Shown: piece by piece, positions 1-5,961 of the stretch
Layout: each line of letters begins with the position of its first letter
How positions within the stretch are numbered: the stretch's first letter is position 1
Assembly: GCA_040007355.1 (NCBI GenBank)
Contig: JBDTVE010000075.1
Span: forward strand, 1 to 5,961
DNA length: 5,961 bases
DNA from: JACMLD01 sp040007355
GTDB taxonomy: Bacteria; Bacteroidota; Bacteroidia; Chitinophagales; Chitinophagaceae
Direction of reading: 5' to 3'
The notes under the pieces: generated by a model
The model's database searches: none
The model's input: the letters and a program-made list of their open reading frames with translations, nothing else
Told to the model about the DNA's origin: nothing
Program-made: the position numbers and the translations under genes

Positions 1-806
1 TCTTTATCAATTTCTTTTATCCTGAAATCTTCTTCATGAAATTCGCAGGGTACGTTCATGATAATAGTTGCCAGTTTTTTACTCAATATCGCCAGGTCTT
101 TCCCGTTCCTGACTTTTTCACCCAGCGCCCCCTTTATCAGATGGACGTTTTCAATTACTTTTTCCAGTGTGCCGTGTTCGGCCAATAGTTTGGCAGCCGT
201 TTTTTCACCTACGCCCGCAATACCGGGAATATTATCTACCGCATCGCCCATTAAACCCAGGATATCTATTACCTGCGAGACCTCTTTGATATTCCATTTT
301 TCTATTACTTCCCGCGGACCCATAATTTCCACATCGCCTCCCTGATAGCCGGGTTTATAGATTTTCACCTTTTCACTTACCAGCTGGCCGTAGTCTTTGT
401 CGGGTGTTACCATGAACACTTCATAACCGGCATCGGCTGCTTTTTTGCTCAGGGTGCCTATGATATCATCAGCTTCATAACCGTCTACTTCCACTACCGG
501 TATATTAAAACCGCGTATGATCCTTTTAATATCGGGCATGGCGTTGAGAAGGTCTTCCGGGGCTTCCTGGCGGTTGGCTTTGTAGTCGGCAAAATCAGTG
601 TGCCGTTCAGTGGGCGCGTGGGTGTCAAAACACACGGCCATATGAGATGGTTTCTGGTTATTGATAAGCTCTATCAGGGTATTGGTAAAGCCAAATTGTG
701 CATTGGTATTTTTTCCCTTGCTGGTCACGCGTGGGTTACGGATAAGCGCATAATATGCACGAAATATAAGCGCCATCGCATCCAGCAGGAATAATTTTTT
801 TTGCAT
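1..806 (-). CDS. polA: DNA polymerase I, N-terminal 5'-3' exonuclease part (3' end off window)
   Basis: DNA polymerase I fills gaps left by excision repair and removes RNA primers. The 268 visible residues are the 5' nuclease (FEN-like) domain. The protein opens MQKKLFLLDAMALIFRAYYA, the usual metal-binding first strand. Family metal ligands, aligned from memory to Taq polymerase, are all present: D9, D61, E111, D113, D114, D136, D138, D188 and D191. The YKANR block is at 75-79, EADDIIGTL at 111-119, TPDKDYGQLV at 134-143 and GDAVDNIPGIAGVGEKTA (DNA-binding helix-turn-helix) at 187-204. The frame is open to the left edge. The rest of the protein (family length is about 900-950 residues), including the polymerase domain, is not visible, so an intact polymerase cannot be confirmed. 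The ATG at 806 fits the family N-terminus exactly. The sequence before it is U-rich with no Shine-Dalgarno, as is common in Bacteroidota. The gene lies downstream of uvrB on the same strand. Confidence 0.97.
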   Translation of the reverse strand, partial: MQKKLFLLDAMALIFRAYYALIRNPRVTSKGKNTNAQFGFTNTLIELINNQKPSHMAVCFDTHAPTERHTDFADYKANRQEAPEDLLNAMPDIKRIIRGFNIPVVEVDGYEADDIIGTLSKKAADAGYEVFMVTPDKDYGQLVSEKVKIYKPGYQGGDVEIMGPREVIEKWNIKEVSQVIDILGLMGDAVDNIPGIAGVGEKTAAKLLAEHGTLEKVIENVHLIKGALGEKVRNGKDLAILSKKLATIIMNVPCEFHEEDFRIKEIDK

Positions 807-827
807 ACAAACAAATATTGAAACAAG

Positions 828-849
828 CGGCGAACCTTTCGATCCGCCG
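828..849 (-). promoter_or_regulatory. Stem-loop with GAAA tetraloop in the polA leader
   Basis: On the minus-strand RNA, bases 849-841 (CGGCGGAUC) pair with 836-828 (GGUUCGCCG). This gives a nine-pair stem including two G-U wobbles, closed by a C-G pair around a four-base GAAA loop (840-837). C(GAAA)G is a classic stable GNRA tetraloop. The stem ends 21 bases before the polA ATG and is followed by an interrupted U-rich run. It could be a leader element affecting polA translation or mRNA stability, or a weak terminator/attenuator for transcription arriving from upstream. The structure is directly visible; its role is inference. Confidence 0.5.
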
Positions 850-873
850 GTTAAATGATCCACTAAGTTAACA

Positions 874-891
874 TTTCCGGTGTACCGGAAA
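874..891. repeat. 18-base near-perfect palindrome in the polA leader
   Basis: TTTCCGG (874-880) and CCGGAAA (885-891) are perfect inverted arms around TGTA. The whole 18 bases are self-complementary except for the two central bases. As DNA it has the size and symmetry of a binding site for a dimeric regulator. As RNA it forms a seven-pair hairpin. No U-run follows on the minus strand, so it is not a typical terminator. It lies 68 bases upstream of the polA start and about 70 bases downstream of the candidate promoter. Confidence 0.45.
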
Positions 892-958
892 ATAAATTGC
901 AAGTCTATTTTTCAGGTTGGAATGCAGCTATTTGCTGCGGGAATTTGGAGGAAGCAAA

Positions 959-989
959 CAAATAAAACCTCGCTGCCGGCGGGGTCAAA
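959..989 (-). promoter_or_regulatory. Candidate Bacteroidota-type promoter for polA
   Basis: Read on the minus strand, TTTG (989-986) is followed after 19 bases by TTTATTTG (966-959). The Bacteroidota housekeeping promoter consensus is TTTG at -33 and TAnnTTTG at -7, about 19 bases apart. The spacing is right and the only mismatch is T for A at the second base of the -7 element. Transcription would start near 953 and give a leader of roughly 145 bases containing both inverted repeats upstream of polA. The elements are short and could occur by chance. Confidence 0.35.
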
Positions 990-998
990 TACAGGAAC

Positions 999-1017
999 AG
1001 CCGGCCCCCGGCCGGCT
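999..1017 (-). terminator. GC-rich hairpin downstream of the small membrane-protein gene
   Basis: AGCCGGC (999-1005) and GCCGGCT (1011-1017) form a perfect seven-pair, almost all-GC stem with a five-base loop. It begins 52 bases after the stop codon of the small gene and lies just upstream of the candidate polA promoter, where a terminator would be expected. There is no U-tract after it on the minus strand, so if it terminates it is not a textbook rho-independent site. It may instead mark or stabilise an mRNA 3' end. Confidence 0.35.
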
Positions 1018-1069
1018 ATACAGGATAGTCAATTATAACCAACCAGGTTAACCCAAAAGGGACACTATT

Positions 1070-1267
1070 TTAATTGGGAAGAACAGCCTTTGTAGCTCGT
1101 TTTACGGAGATAGCATTTTTTTCCGCGGGTTTAACCACCGTTTGAACGATGATTCGGGTATTCAGTGGGTTCGCGTCACTGACCTTAAACATGTTCAAAT
1201 AAAGCGCAGCGCCCAGTAAAGAAAAAGCAAATAAATTAAACAACACGCGGCGGTGACGTCTTTTCAT
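1070..1267 (-). CDS. Small single-pass membrane protein of unknown function
   Basis: I do not recognise this 65-residue protein. It begins MKRRHRR, a strongly basic stretch, followed by a hydrophobic segment at about residues 8-27 (VLFNLFAFSLLGAALYLNMF). A polar, lysine-rich tail of about 38 residues follows. The basic N-terminus before the hydrophobic helix predicts either an N-in membrane anchor with the tail outside, or an uncleaved signal peptide; no clear cleavage site is seen. The frame stays open upstream to ATGs at 1306 and 1354. I prefer 1267 because it puts the basic cluster at the N-terminus and follows an AT-rich stretch typical of starts in this group. The residues added by the earlier starts look non-coding. 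The gene starts 113 bases after the uvrB stop, with no strong terminator between, so it could be co-transcribed with uvrB. It might not be a real gene. Confidence 0.5.
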   Translation of the reverse strand: MKRRHRRVLFNLFAFSLLGAALYLNMFKVSDANPLNTRIIVQTVVKPAEKNAISVKRATKAVLPN

Positions 1268-1380
1268 ATATGGTGAATTTAAAAATAAAATAAGGGGAGG
1301 ATTCATTTTGTAAACGCAGCAAGGTGCTGTTTTATTGCAGGCTATCCCAGACACAGGTTTGAATATGCTGCGGCGGATCT

Positions 1381-3420
1381 TTACTTTTTCATCTCGCCCA
1401 ATTTTTTTTGCATTACAAACATATCATCTCTTAACCGTGCCGCTTCCATAAAGTCCAGGTCGCGCGCTGCTTTTTCCATTTCCTTTTTTATTTTGCCAAT
1501 GGCTTTTTCCATTTGTGGTATGGTCTGATAGCTTGCCGGTTCTTCTGCGGCCACCGTAACCAGTTCCTGGTCTCCGGCTATGGCGTAGGGATTCTGGGGG
1601 TCGAACCCTTTTATATCCAGCACGGAAGTTTGCTGAAATACCTGCTCCTTACTTTTGATGATTGTTTTTGGAGTAATGCCATGTTCTATATTGTAGGCTA
1701 CCTGTTTTTCCCTGCGTCTACTGGTTTCATCGATGGTACGCTGCATGCTTTCCGTCATCTTATCGGCATAAAAAATAACCAGTCCGTCTACATTCCGCGC
1801 AGCACGGCCGGCGGTCTGGGTCAGGCTTCTTTCATTGCGCAGGAATCCTTCTTTGTCCGCATCAAGAATGGCTACCAGCGATACCTCGGGTAAATCGAGG
1901 CCTTCCCGCAACAGGTTTACACCTACCAGTACGTCTATTTCGCCCAGGCGTAATTGTCTTAATATTTCCACCCTTTCCAATGTATCCACTTCGCTGTGGA
2001 TGTATTTCGATTTAATATTTATCCGGTGAAGATATTTATCCATTTCTTCGGCCATACGTTTGGTTAGCGTGGTCACCAAAACGCGATCGCCTTTTTTTAT
2101 ACGCCTGTCTATTTCGTCCAGCAAGTCATCAATCTGGTTAACCGAGGGGCGGATCTCAATGGGCGGTTCCAGCAAGCCTGTTGGCCTTACTACCTGTTCC
2201 ACTACCACACCACCTGTTTTTTCCAGTTCATAGTCTCCTGGTGTGGCGGAAACGTAAATGGTCTGGCTCAGCATATTTTCAAACTCGTGGAAATTAAGTG
2301 GCCGGTTATCCAGTGCGGAAGGCAACCGGAAACCATAGTCTACCAATACCAGCTTCCTGCTCCGGTCACCGCCATACATACCGCTTACCTGCGGAATGGT
2401 CTGGTGACTTTCATCGATGATACACAAAAAATCTTTGGGGAAATAGTCCAGCAGACAAAAGGGGCGGGTACCGGGTACACGACGGTCAAAAAACCGCGAA
2501 TAGTTTTCTACGCCGTTGCAATAACCCAGTTCGCGCATCATTTCCAAATCATAGTTAACCCGTTCGCCCAGGCGCTGCGCTTCTATGAATTTACCCGTGC
2601 TTTTAAAATATTCAACCTGTGATGCCATTTCATCCTGGATCTCATATAGTATCTGTTGCATCCGGTCTTTGGGTGCTACGTATAAATTGGCGGGGAAGAT
2701 GGCAGCGTTTTCCATTTTGGAAATGCGTTTGCCTGTTTTTACATCAAAACTTTCAATCTCTTCGATATCATCTCCAAAAAAAGAAATACGGTAACCAAAA
2801 TCCACGTAGGGAAGGTTGATATCAATGGTGTCTCCTTTAACCCGGAAGGTACCTCTTGTAAAGTCTATCTGGGTGCGGTTGTACAATGAGTTTACCAGCG
2901 AATGTAGAAAGGCCTGTCTTGAAATGGTCTGGCCCCGGCTGATCCGTATGATCCCGTTTTCATAATCAACAGGATTGCCCATACCATAAATACAACTCAC
3001 CGATGCCACTACGATGATGTCGCGCCTGCCGCTCAACAATTCCGTGGTGGCATGCAACCGCAGTTTATCCAGTTCTTCGTTGATGGAAAGATCTTTTTCA
3101 ATATAGGTATTGCTTACCGGCATATAGGCTTCCGGCTGGTAATAGTCATAATAAGAAACAAAATAACCAACCGCATTGTCCGGAAAGAATTGTTTAAACT
3201 CGCCATACAACTGGGCCACCAGGGTTTTGTTATGGGTGAGCACCAGGGTGGGCTTTTGCACATTTTGTATAACGTTGGCGGCCGTAAATGTTTTTCCGCT
3301 GCCAGTCACGCCCAGCAGGGTCTGGAATTGCTCTCCGTTTAACACGCCCTCTGTGAGCTGCCGAATGGCTTCCGGCTGATCCCCGGCGGGGCGATAGGGT
3401 GCCTGTAATTTAAATGACAT
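1381..3420 (-). CDS. uvrB: Excinuclease ABC subunit B
   Basis: UvrB is the damage-verifying, helicase-fold ATPase of nucleotide excision repair. It is loaded by UvrA, grips damaged DNA with a beta-hairpin, then recruits UvrC for incision. All 679 residues are present, a normal length. Visible motifs are Walker A GVTGSGKT (37-44), the tyrosine-rich beta-hairpin YYDYYQPEAYMP (90-101), the GVENYSRF block (303-310), Walker B/DEAD-like IIDESH (334-339), VSATPGDYE (390-398), the motif V region GVNLLREGLDLPEV (500-513) and motif VI QTAGRAARN (535-543). A C-terminal UVR domain (about 636-679) is the UvrC-interacting helical hairpin. Motif VI has Ala where Escherichia coli has Ile; I believe this is a lineage variant and the arginines are kept. 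The start MSFKLQAPYRPAGDQPEAI matches the family N-terminus. No Shine-Dalgarno is seen before the ATG. No frameshift or missing catalytic residue is evident. Confidence 0.99.
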   Translation of the reverse strand: MSFKLQAPYRPAGDQPEAIRQLTEGVLNGEQFQTLLGVTGSGKTFTAANVIQNVQKPTLVLTHNKTLVAQLYGEFKQFFPDNAVGYFVSYYDYYQPEAYMPVSNTYIEKDLSINEELDKLRLHATTELLSGRRDIIVVASVSCIYGMGNPVDYENGIIRISRGQTISRQAFLHSLVNSLYNRTQIDFTRGTFRVKGDTIDINLPYVDFGYRISFFGDDIEEIESFDVKTGKRISKMENAAIFPANLYVAPKDRMQQILYEIQDEMASQVEYFKSTGKFIEAQRLGERVNYDLEMMRELGYCNGVENYSRFFDRRVPGTRPFCLLDYFPKDFLCIIDESHQTIPQVSGMYGGDRSRKLVLVDYGFRLPSALDNRPLNFHEFENMLSQTIYVSATPGDYELEKTGGVVVEQVVRPTGLLEPPIEIRPSVNQIDDLLDEIDRRIKKGDRVLVTTLTKRMAEEMDKYLHRINIKSKYIHSEVDTLERVEILRQLRLGEIDVLVGVNLLREGLDLPEVSLVAILDADKEGFLRNERSLTQTAGRAARNVDGLVIFYADKMTESMQRTIDETSRRREKQVAYNIEHGITPKTIIKSKEQVFQQTSVLDIKGFDPQNPYAIAGDQELVTVAAEEPASYQTIPQMEKAIGKIKKEMEKAARDLDFMEAARLRDDMFVMQKKLGEMKK

Positions 3421-3452
3421 AGGAAATAAGCTAGATGAACGTTATTGTTAAA

Positions 3453-3480
3453 CCCGTAACTCTTTTATTGAGTGGACGGG
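3453..3480 (-). promoter_or_regulatory. Possible stem-loop in the uvrB leader
   Basis: On the minus-strand RNA, CCCGU (3480-3476) pairs with ACGGG (3457-3453) and, inside it, ACUC (3473-3470) pairs with GAGU (3462-3459). A small asymmetric internal loop lies between the two stems and the apical loop AAUAAAA has seven bases. It lies 32 bases upstream of the uvrB ATG and just downstream of the candidate -7 element. The pairing is visible, but nine pairs with an internal loop can arise by chance. Confidence 0.25.
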
Positions 3481-3497
3481 AACCAATGAACGGACGA

Positions 3498-3505
3498 CAA
3501 ATTTA
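3498..3505 (-). promoter_or_regulatory. Candidate -7 promoter element for uvrB
   Basis: The minus strand reads TAAATTTG here, an exact match to the Bacteroidota -7 consensus TAnnTTTG. It sits 77 bases upstream of the uvrB start codon. No TTG-type -33 element is found at the expected 19-21 base distance, so only half of the promoter is supported. Initiation would give a leader of roughly 70 bases containing the stem-loop at 3453-3480. Confidence 0.3.
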
Positions 3506-3731
3506 AACAGAAATTTTTGGTTGAGATCCTGGCTGGTCGAATGCTGGATACCGCGGGAAAGAGTCGGTGTCTGAAAGCAAGGGTGGGCCGGGGGATTAAG
3601 GATCACCTACCCTGCAGTTTGAGCGATCCAGCCCTGGCGTTCGGGCCGAGCCGCTATTGGATAAGTCATTCCTGCACTTTTGATGACATGACAATGCAGA
3701 TTTTTAGGACAGTCACGGTTTTTATAACCAT

Positions 3732-5961
3732 TCAGGGTATGCTGGCCGCGATGTTCTCCAGGTAGGCGGCAAAATTCGTTATTATCATGGCATCCAGGTC
3801 GGTGTTCTCCTGTGCTTCTTTCCAATTCCGTTGTTCAAGCGCTTCGCGTATACCCGGCAGGGTTTTAACACCATAACCGGTATAAAACCCCGGTGCATAA
3901 ATAATATGACGATACCAGCCCCGGCGGGGCAATCCTTTTTCGGTTGTCAACTGCTGTTCGGCCTGATAGAGTTTTTTATTGAGTACCGTTTTTTGGTCAG
4001 CAGACAGGTCGAGTCTCACTAGGGTATTGCTGATATGGGTAGCCGCTTTGCTGAAATCGATCATGGCATTTTGCAGGCCGGTAAAATTCAATAAAAGCGG
4101 TTCTTCTATAAGGGCAGGGGGAATTTCTTTTTTTTGCGGGTCGGCGGCATACACATAGGTTTTTTCCCGAACCAGTTGGTTTTCCAGCATCGTTGTTTCG
4201 CGGAGCAGGCCTGCCAATTGTGCAACCTCTTTTACATACCCGTTGATGGTTTTATAGAGGCTGGTAAAATCAAACGGCAATACGCCTGCATCTGCCATGC
4301 GCAGGGTGGTTCTGCCGGCTGTTTTGGCCAGGGTTACCCCATATTCAAAACCCGGATCCTTGAAATGGGTGTAATCGTAGTAAGAATCGTAGATGGAATG
4401 ATATTCGCCGCCTGCATCTTCACCACCAAAACCCAGGTTAAGGGAGGGGATACCGAGGTGCTGTATAAAGGGGCTGTAATCGGACCCCGAACCCAGCGCG
4501 CCGATGGCAATCGTTTTTTTTGCCAGCAGGGCTTTTTTTGTTTTAAGATTGGCACCGGCATTAACAATATCCCGGTCCCTTCGTCTTTCCAGCACCGTTA
4601 TACCGGTTTGCGGATCGGTAACATCGGCGGCAATTTCATTTACAAAAGGCTCCAGCGTATGCGAGCCTTCTGCGTCCAGGAAACCGCGACCATTGCCATC
4701 GGAATTAATATAGACAACCAGTTTCTGCTGCAACTCCTTTGCATTTTCTTCCACCCATTCGGTAGAACCCAGCAACCCGGGTTCTTCGGCGTCCCAGGCC
4801 GCAAATACCAGGGTGCGTTTAGGCTTCCAACCGGTTTTTACCAGTTCGCCAATGGCCCGGGCTTCCTCCATCATGGCAGCCTGGCTGCTCAGTGGATCAC
4901 CGGCGCCATTTACCCAGGCATCATGATGGTTGCCGCGCATTACCCATTGGTCGGGAAAATCACTTCCTTTTAGTTTTGCAATGACATCGTAAGCGGGTTT
5001 AAGGTCCCAGTTAAAAGAAAGTTTTAAGTGAACCCTGGTCTTTCCCGGCCCGATATGATAGGTAAAAGGCAGGGCGCCCCGCCAGGCTTCCGGCGCCACG
5101 GGGCCTTCCAGCGCCCTGAGCAAGGGCTGTGCATCATGATAGCTGATAGGCAATACCGGGATCTTTAAAAGATTGGTGGCCTCGCTTCTATCCAGGCGCC
5201 GGGCATCTTTTGTTGCGCCAATCCCGGGTGTCAGAGGATCACCGGGATAGATCGGCATATCCATTACAGAACCCCGCTGCGCACCATACTCATTTTTAAA
5301 AGGTCCTTTCGGGTACACATCCCCCTGGTAATAGCCATCTTCGTGCGGGTCTGAATAAATGATACAACCAATGGCCCCGTGTTCCTGTGCCAGTTTTGGT
5401 TTAATGCCTCTCCAGGAACGGCCATATTTGGCAATCACTATTTTCCCCTTCACGTCTATGCCCATGCGCTGTAGCTGTTCATAATCTTCCGATATGCCAA
5501 AATTTACAAAAGCCAGTTCGCCCGTAACATCGCCATCGGCGCTCCAGGCATTGTATACCGGCAGCTGTTCCGCGGCCTGGCCCGACGTAGGGTCTTCTTT
5601 AATGGCAGGCTCGGCCAGCAGGGCCCGGTATTTTACCGGTTCTGTCATTTCCAGGACGCGTTCTTTGGGCGTTGGAAATAAAACCAGGAAGGTATCCATG
5701 TGGGTTTCATAACCCCAACTTTTAAAATGATCCAGAATATATTGCGCAACCGCTTTGCCACCAGGTGAACCAATATGATGAGGCCGGGCCGACATTTCCT
5801 TTACATACAAATCAATGTTACGGGCGTTAAGGGCTGCATCAAATTTTTGTTCCGCGGCCAACTGTTCAACTGCATCAGCAGCCGTAAACCCCGTCAACGG
5901 TTTTTTTTGGGCCGAAACGATTCCTGCAACCAGGCAGGCCATGCCGAAAAGAAATAATTTT
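3732..5961 (-). CDS. Secreted M28 metallopeptidase, glutamate carboxypeptidase II-like (5' end off window)
   Basis: This is a two-zinc exopeptidase of the M28B branch (glutamate carboxypeptidase II / transferrin receptor fold). An ATG occurs at 5942, but the frame continues to the edge as KLFLFG followed by MACLVAGIVSAQ. That forms one Sec signal peptide, so the true start is probably a few codons outside. Cleavage is likely after VSA, giving a periplasmic or secreted enzyme. Numbered from the Met at 5942: PA (protease-associated) domain at about 125-275; zinc ligands H339, D349, E387, D415 and H515; catalytic base E386 in WDAEEPGLLGS; transferrin-receptor-like dimerisation domain at about 615-736, including GWYRHIIYAPG. 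All catalytic residues are present. Substrate-pocket residues known from human GCPII are only partly kept: the R210 equivalent (R178) and Y700 equivalent (Y690) are present. The K699 equivalent is G689, no Asn matches N257, and the R534/R536 patch is missing. C-terminal glutamate specificity should therefore not be assumed; an aminopeptidase or dipeptidase role is possible. Confidence 0.95.
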   Translation of the reverse strand, partial: KLFLFGMACLVAGIVSAQKKPLTGFTAADAVEQLAAEQKFDAALNARNIDLYVKEMSARPHHIGSPGGKAVAQYILDHFKSWGYETHMDTFLVLFPTPKERVLEMTEPVKYRALLAEPAIKEDPTSGQAAEQLPVYNAWSADGDVTGELAFVNFGISEDYEQLQRMGIDVKGKIVIAKYGRSWRGIKPKLAQEHGAIGCIIYSDPHEDGYYQGDVYPKGPFKNEYGAQRGSVMDMPIYPGDPLTPGIGATKDARRLDRSEATNLLKIPVLPISYHDAQPLLRALEGPVAPEAWRGALPFTYHIGPGKTRVHLKLSFNWDLKPAYDVIAKLKGSDFPDQWVMRGNHHDAWVNGAGDPLSSQAAMMEEARAIGELVKTGWKPKRTLVFAAWDAEEPGLLGSTEWVEENAKELQQKLVVYINSDGNGRGFLDAEGSHTLEPFVNEIAADVTDPQTGITVLERRRDRDIVNAGANLKTKKALLAKKTIAIGALGSGSDYSPFIQHLGIPSLNLGFGGEDAGGEYHSIYDSYYDYTHFKDPGFEYGVTLAKTAGRTTLRMADAGVLPFDFTSLYKTINGYVKEVAQLAGLLRETTMLENQLVREKTYVYAADPQKKEIPPALIEEPLLLNFTGLQNAMIDFSKAATHISNTLVRLDLSADQKTVLNKKLYQAEQQLTTEKGLPRRGWYRHIIYAPGFYTGYGVKTLPGIREALEQRNWKEAQENTDLDAMIITNFAAYLENIAASIP

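Larger units (their letters stand above)
3421..3731. other. Intergenic region between the peptidase gene and uvrB
   Basis: These 311 bases hold no convincing gene. The uvrB-proximal third (3421-3510) is AT-rich and carries a leader stem-loop and a -7-like promoter element, annotated separately. The middle (about 3541-3660) is GC-rich. On the minus-strand RNA, 3649-3643 can pair with 3634-3628 (seven pairs, two of them G-U), flanked by a further AGCG/CGCT pairing at 3655-3652 and 3625-3622. This might form the 3' end of the peptidase transcript, but there is no U-tract. Near the peptidase stop, ATGTCATGTCATC-like short repetition (about 3684-3695) is seen, with no evident meaning. Confidence 0.6.

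Noticed and set aside
808..964. Two copies of CAAACAAATA (808-817 and 955-964)
   Set aside because: They are short, low-complexity AT-rich words with no further shared sequence, so chance is the simplest explanation. The upstream copy partly overlaps the candidate -7 element.
1317..1334. CAGCA-AGG-TGCTG hairpin followed by TTTTA on the plus strand
   Set aside because: It looks like a small terminator, but there is no plus-strand gene for it to end and the stem is only five pairs.
1268..1354. N-terminal extension of the small membrane protein (starts at 1306 or 1354)
   Set aside because: The added residues place unrelated Cys- and Pro-containing sequence before the basic cluster and hydrophobic helix, and the DNA there looks like an AT-rich untranslated leader.
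3666..3731. 21-codon minus-strand frame starting directly after the peptidase stop (TGAATG)
   Set aside because: The abutting stop and start suggest translational coupling, but the product is too short and featureless to support.
3517..3765. 82-codon open frame on the plus strand across the intergenic region
   Set aside because: It runs into the end of the peptidase gene on the opposite strand, has no recognisable motif, and its composition does not look protein-like.
3607..3825. 72-codon open frame on the minus strand at the end of the peptidase gene
   Set aside because: It overlaps the peptidase C-terminus in another frame. The part beyond the peptidase stop has no domain I recognise, and the peptidase C-terminus matches its family to the end, so this is not a frameshifted extension.
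4134..4973. 279-codon open frame on the plus strand
   Set aside because: It lies wholly antisense to the M28 peptidase, whose catalytic motifs span the same bases. Its translation is rich in Phe, Gly, Ile and Cys with no recognisable domain, as expected from the complement of a coding strand.
5930..5942. Lipoprotein signal (Cys soon after the Met at 5942)
   Set aside because: The residues before the Cys are G-M-A, not a good lipobox, and the hydrophobic core continues past the Cys to a conventional VSA cleavage site.

Overview
This window looks like an ordinary chromosomal stretch from a member of the Bacteroidota, most likely a Chitinophagaceae-type soil or plant-associated bacterium. That placement is inferred from three things: Bacteroidota-style wording of the PolA and UvrB motifs (for example a DKDYGQLV block in PolA and QTAGRAARN in UvrB), AT-rich translation starts with no Shine-Dalgarno sequence, and promoter-like TTTG / TAnnTTTG elements. 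I cannot name a genus.

All four genes I can support lie on the minus strand, so transcription runs from high to low coordinates. From upstream to downstream: (1) 5961-3732 is a secreted M28 zinc peptidase of the glutamate carboxypeptidase II / transferrin-receptor type. Its true start lies just beyond the right edge. (2) 3731-3421 is a 311-base intergenic region with a possible uvrB promoter element and a leader stem-loop. (3) 3420-1381 is a complete uvrB. (4) 1267-1070 is a small unrecognised single-pass membrane protein. (5) 1069-807 is a 263-base intergenic region rich in inverted repeats, with a candidate promoter. (6) 806-1 is the N-terminal 5' nuclease part of DNA polymerase I (polA), cut by the left edge.

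Functionally, UvrB and PolA act in the same pathway. UvrB, with UvrA and UvrC, verifies the damage and directs incision in nucleotide excision repair, and Pol I fills the gap. Here they are co-oriented and separated by one small gene, but the polA leader appears to carry its own promoter, so a single operon is not shown. The peptidase is an exported hydrolase with no evident link to repair.

I see no mobile element, CRISPR array, tRNA, rRNA or defence system. The least explained material is the structured polA leader, the small membrane protein, and the peptidase's altered substrate pocket.
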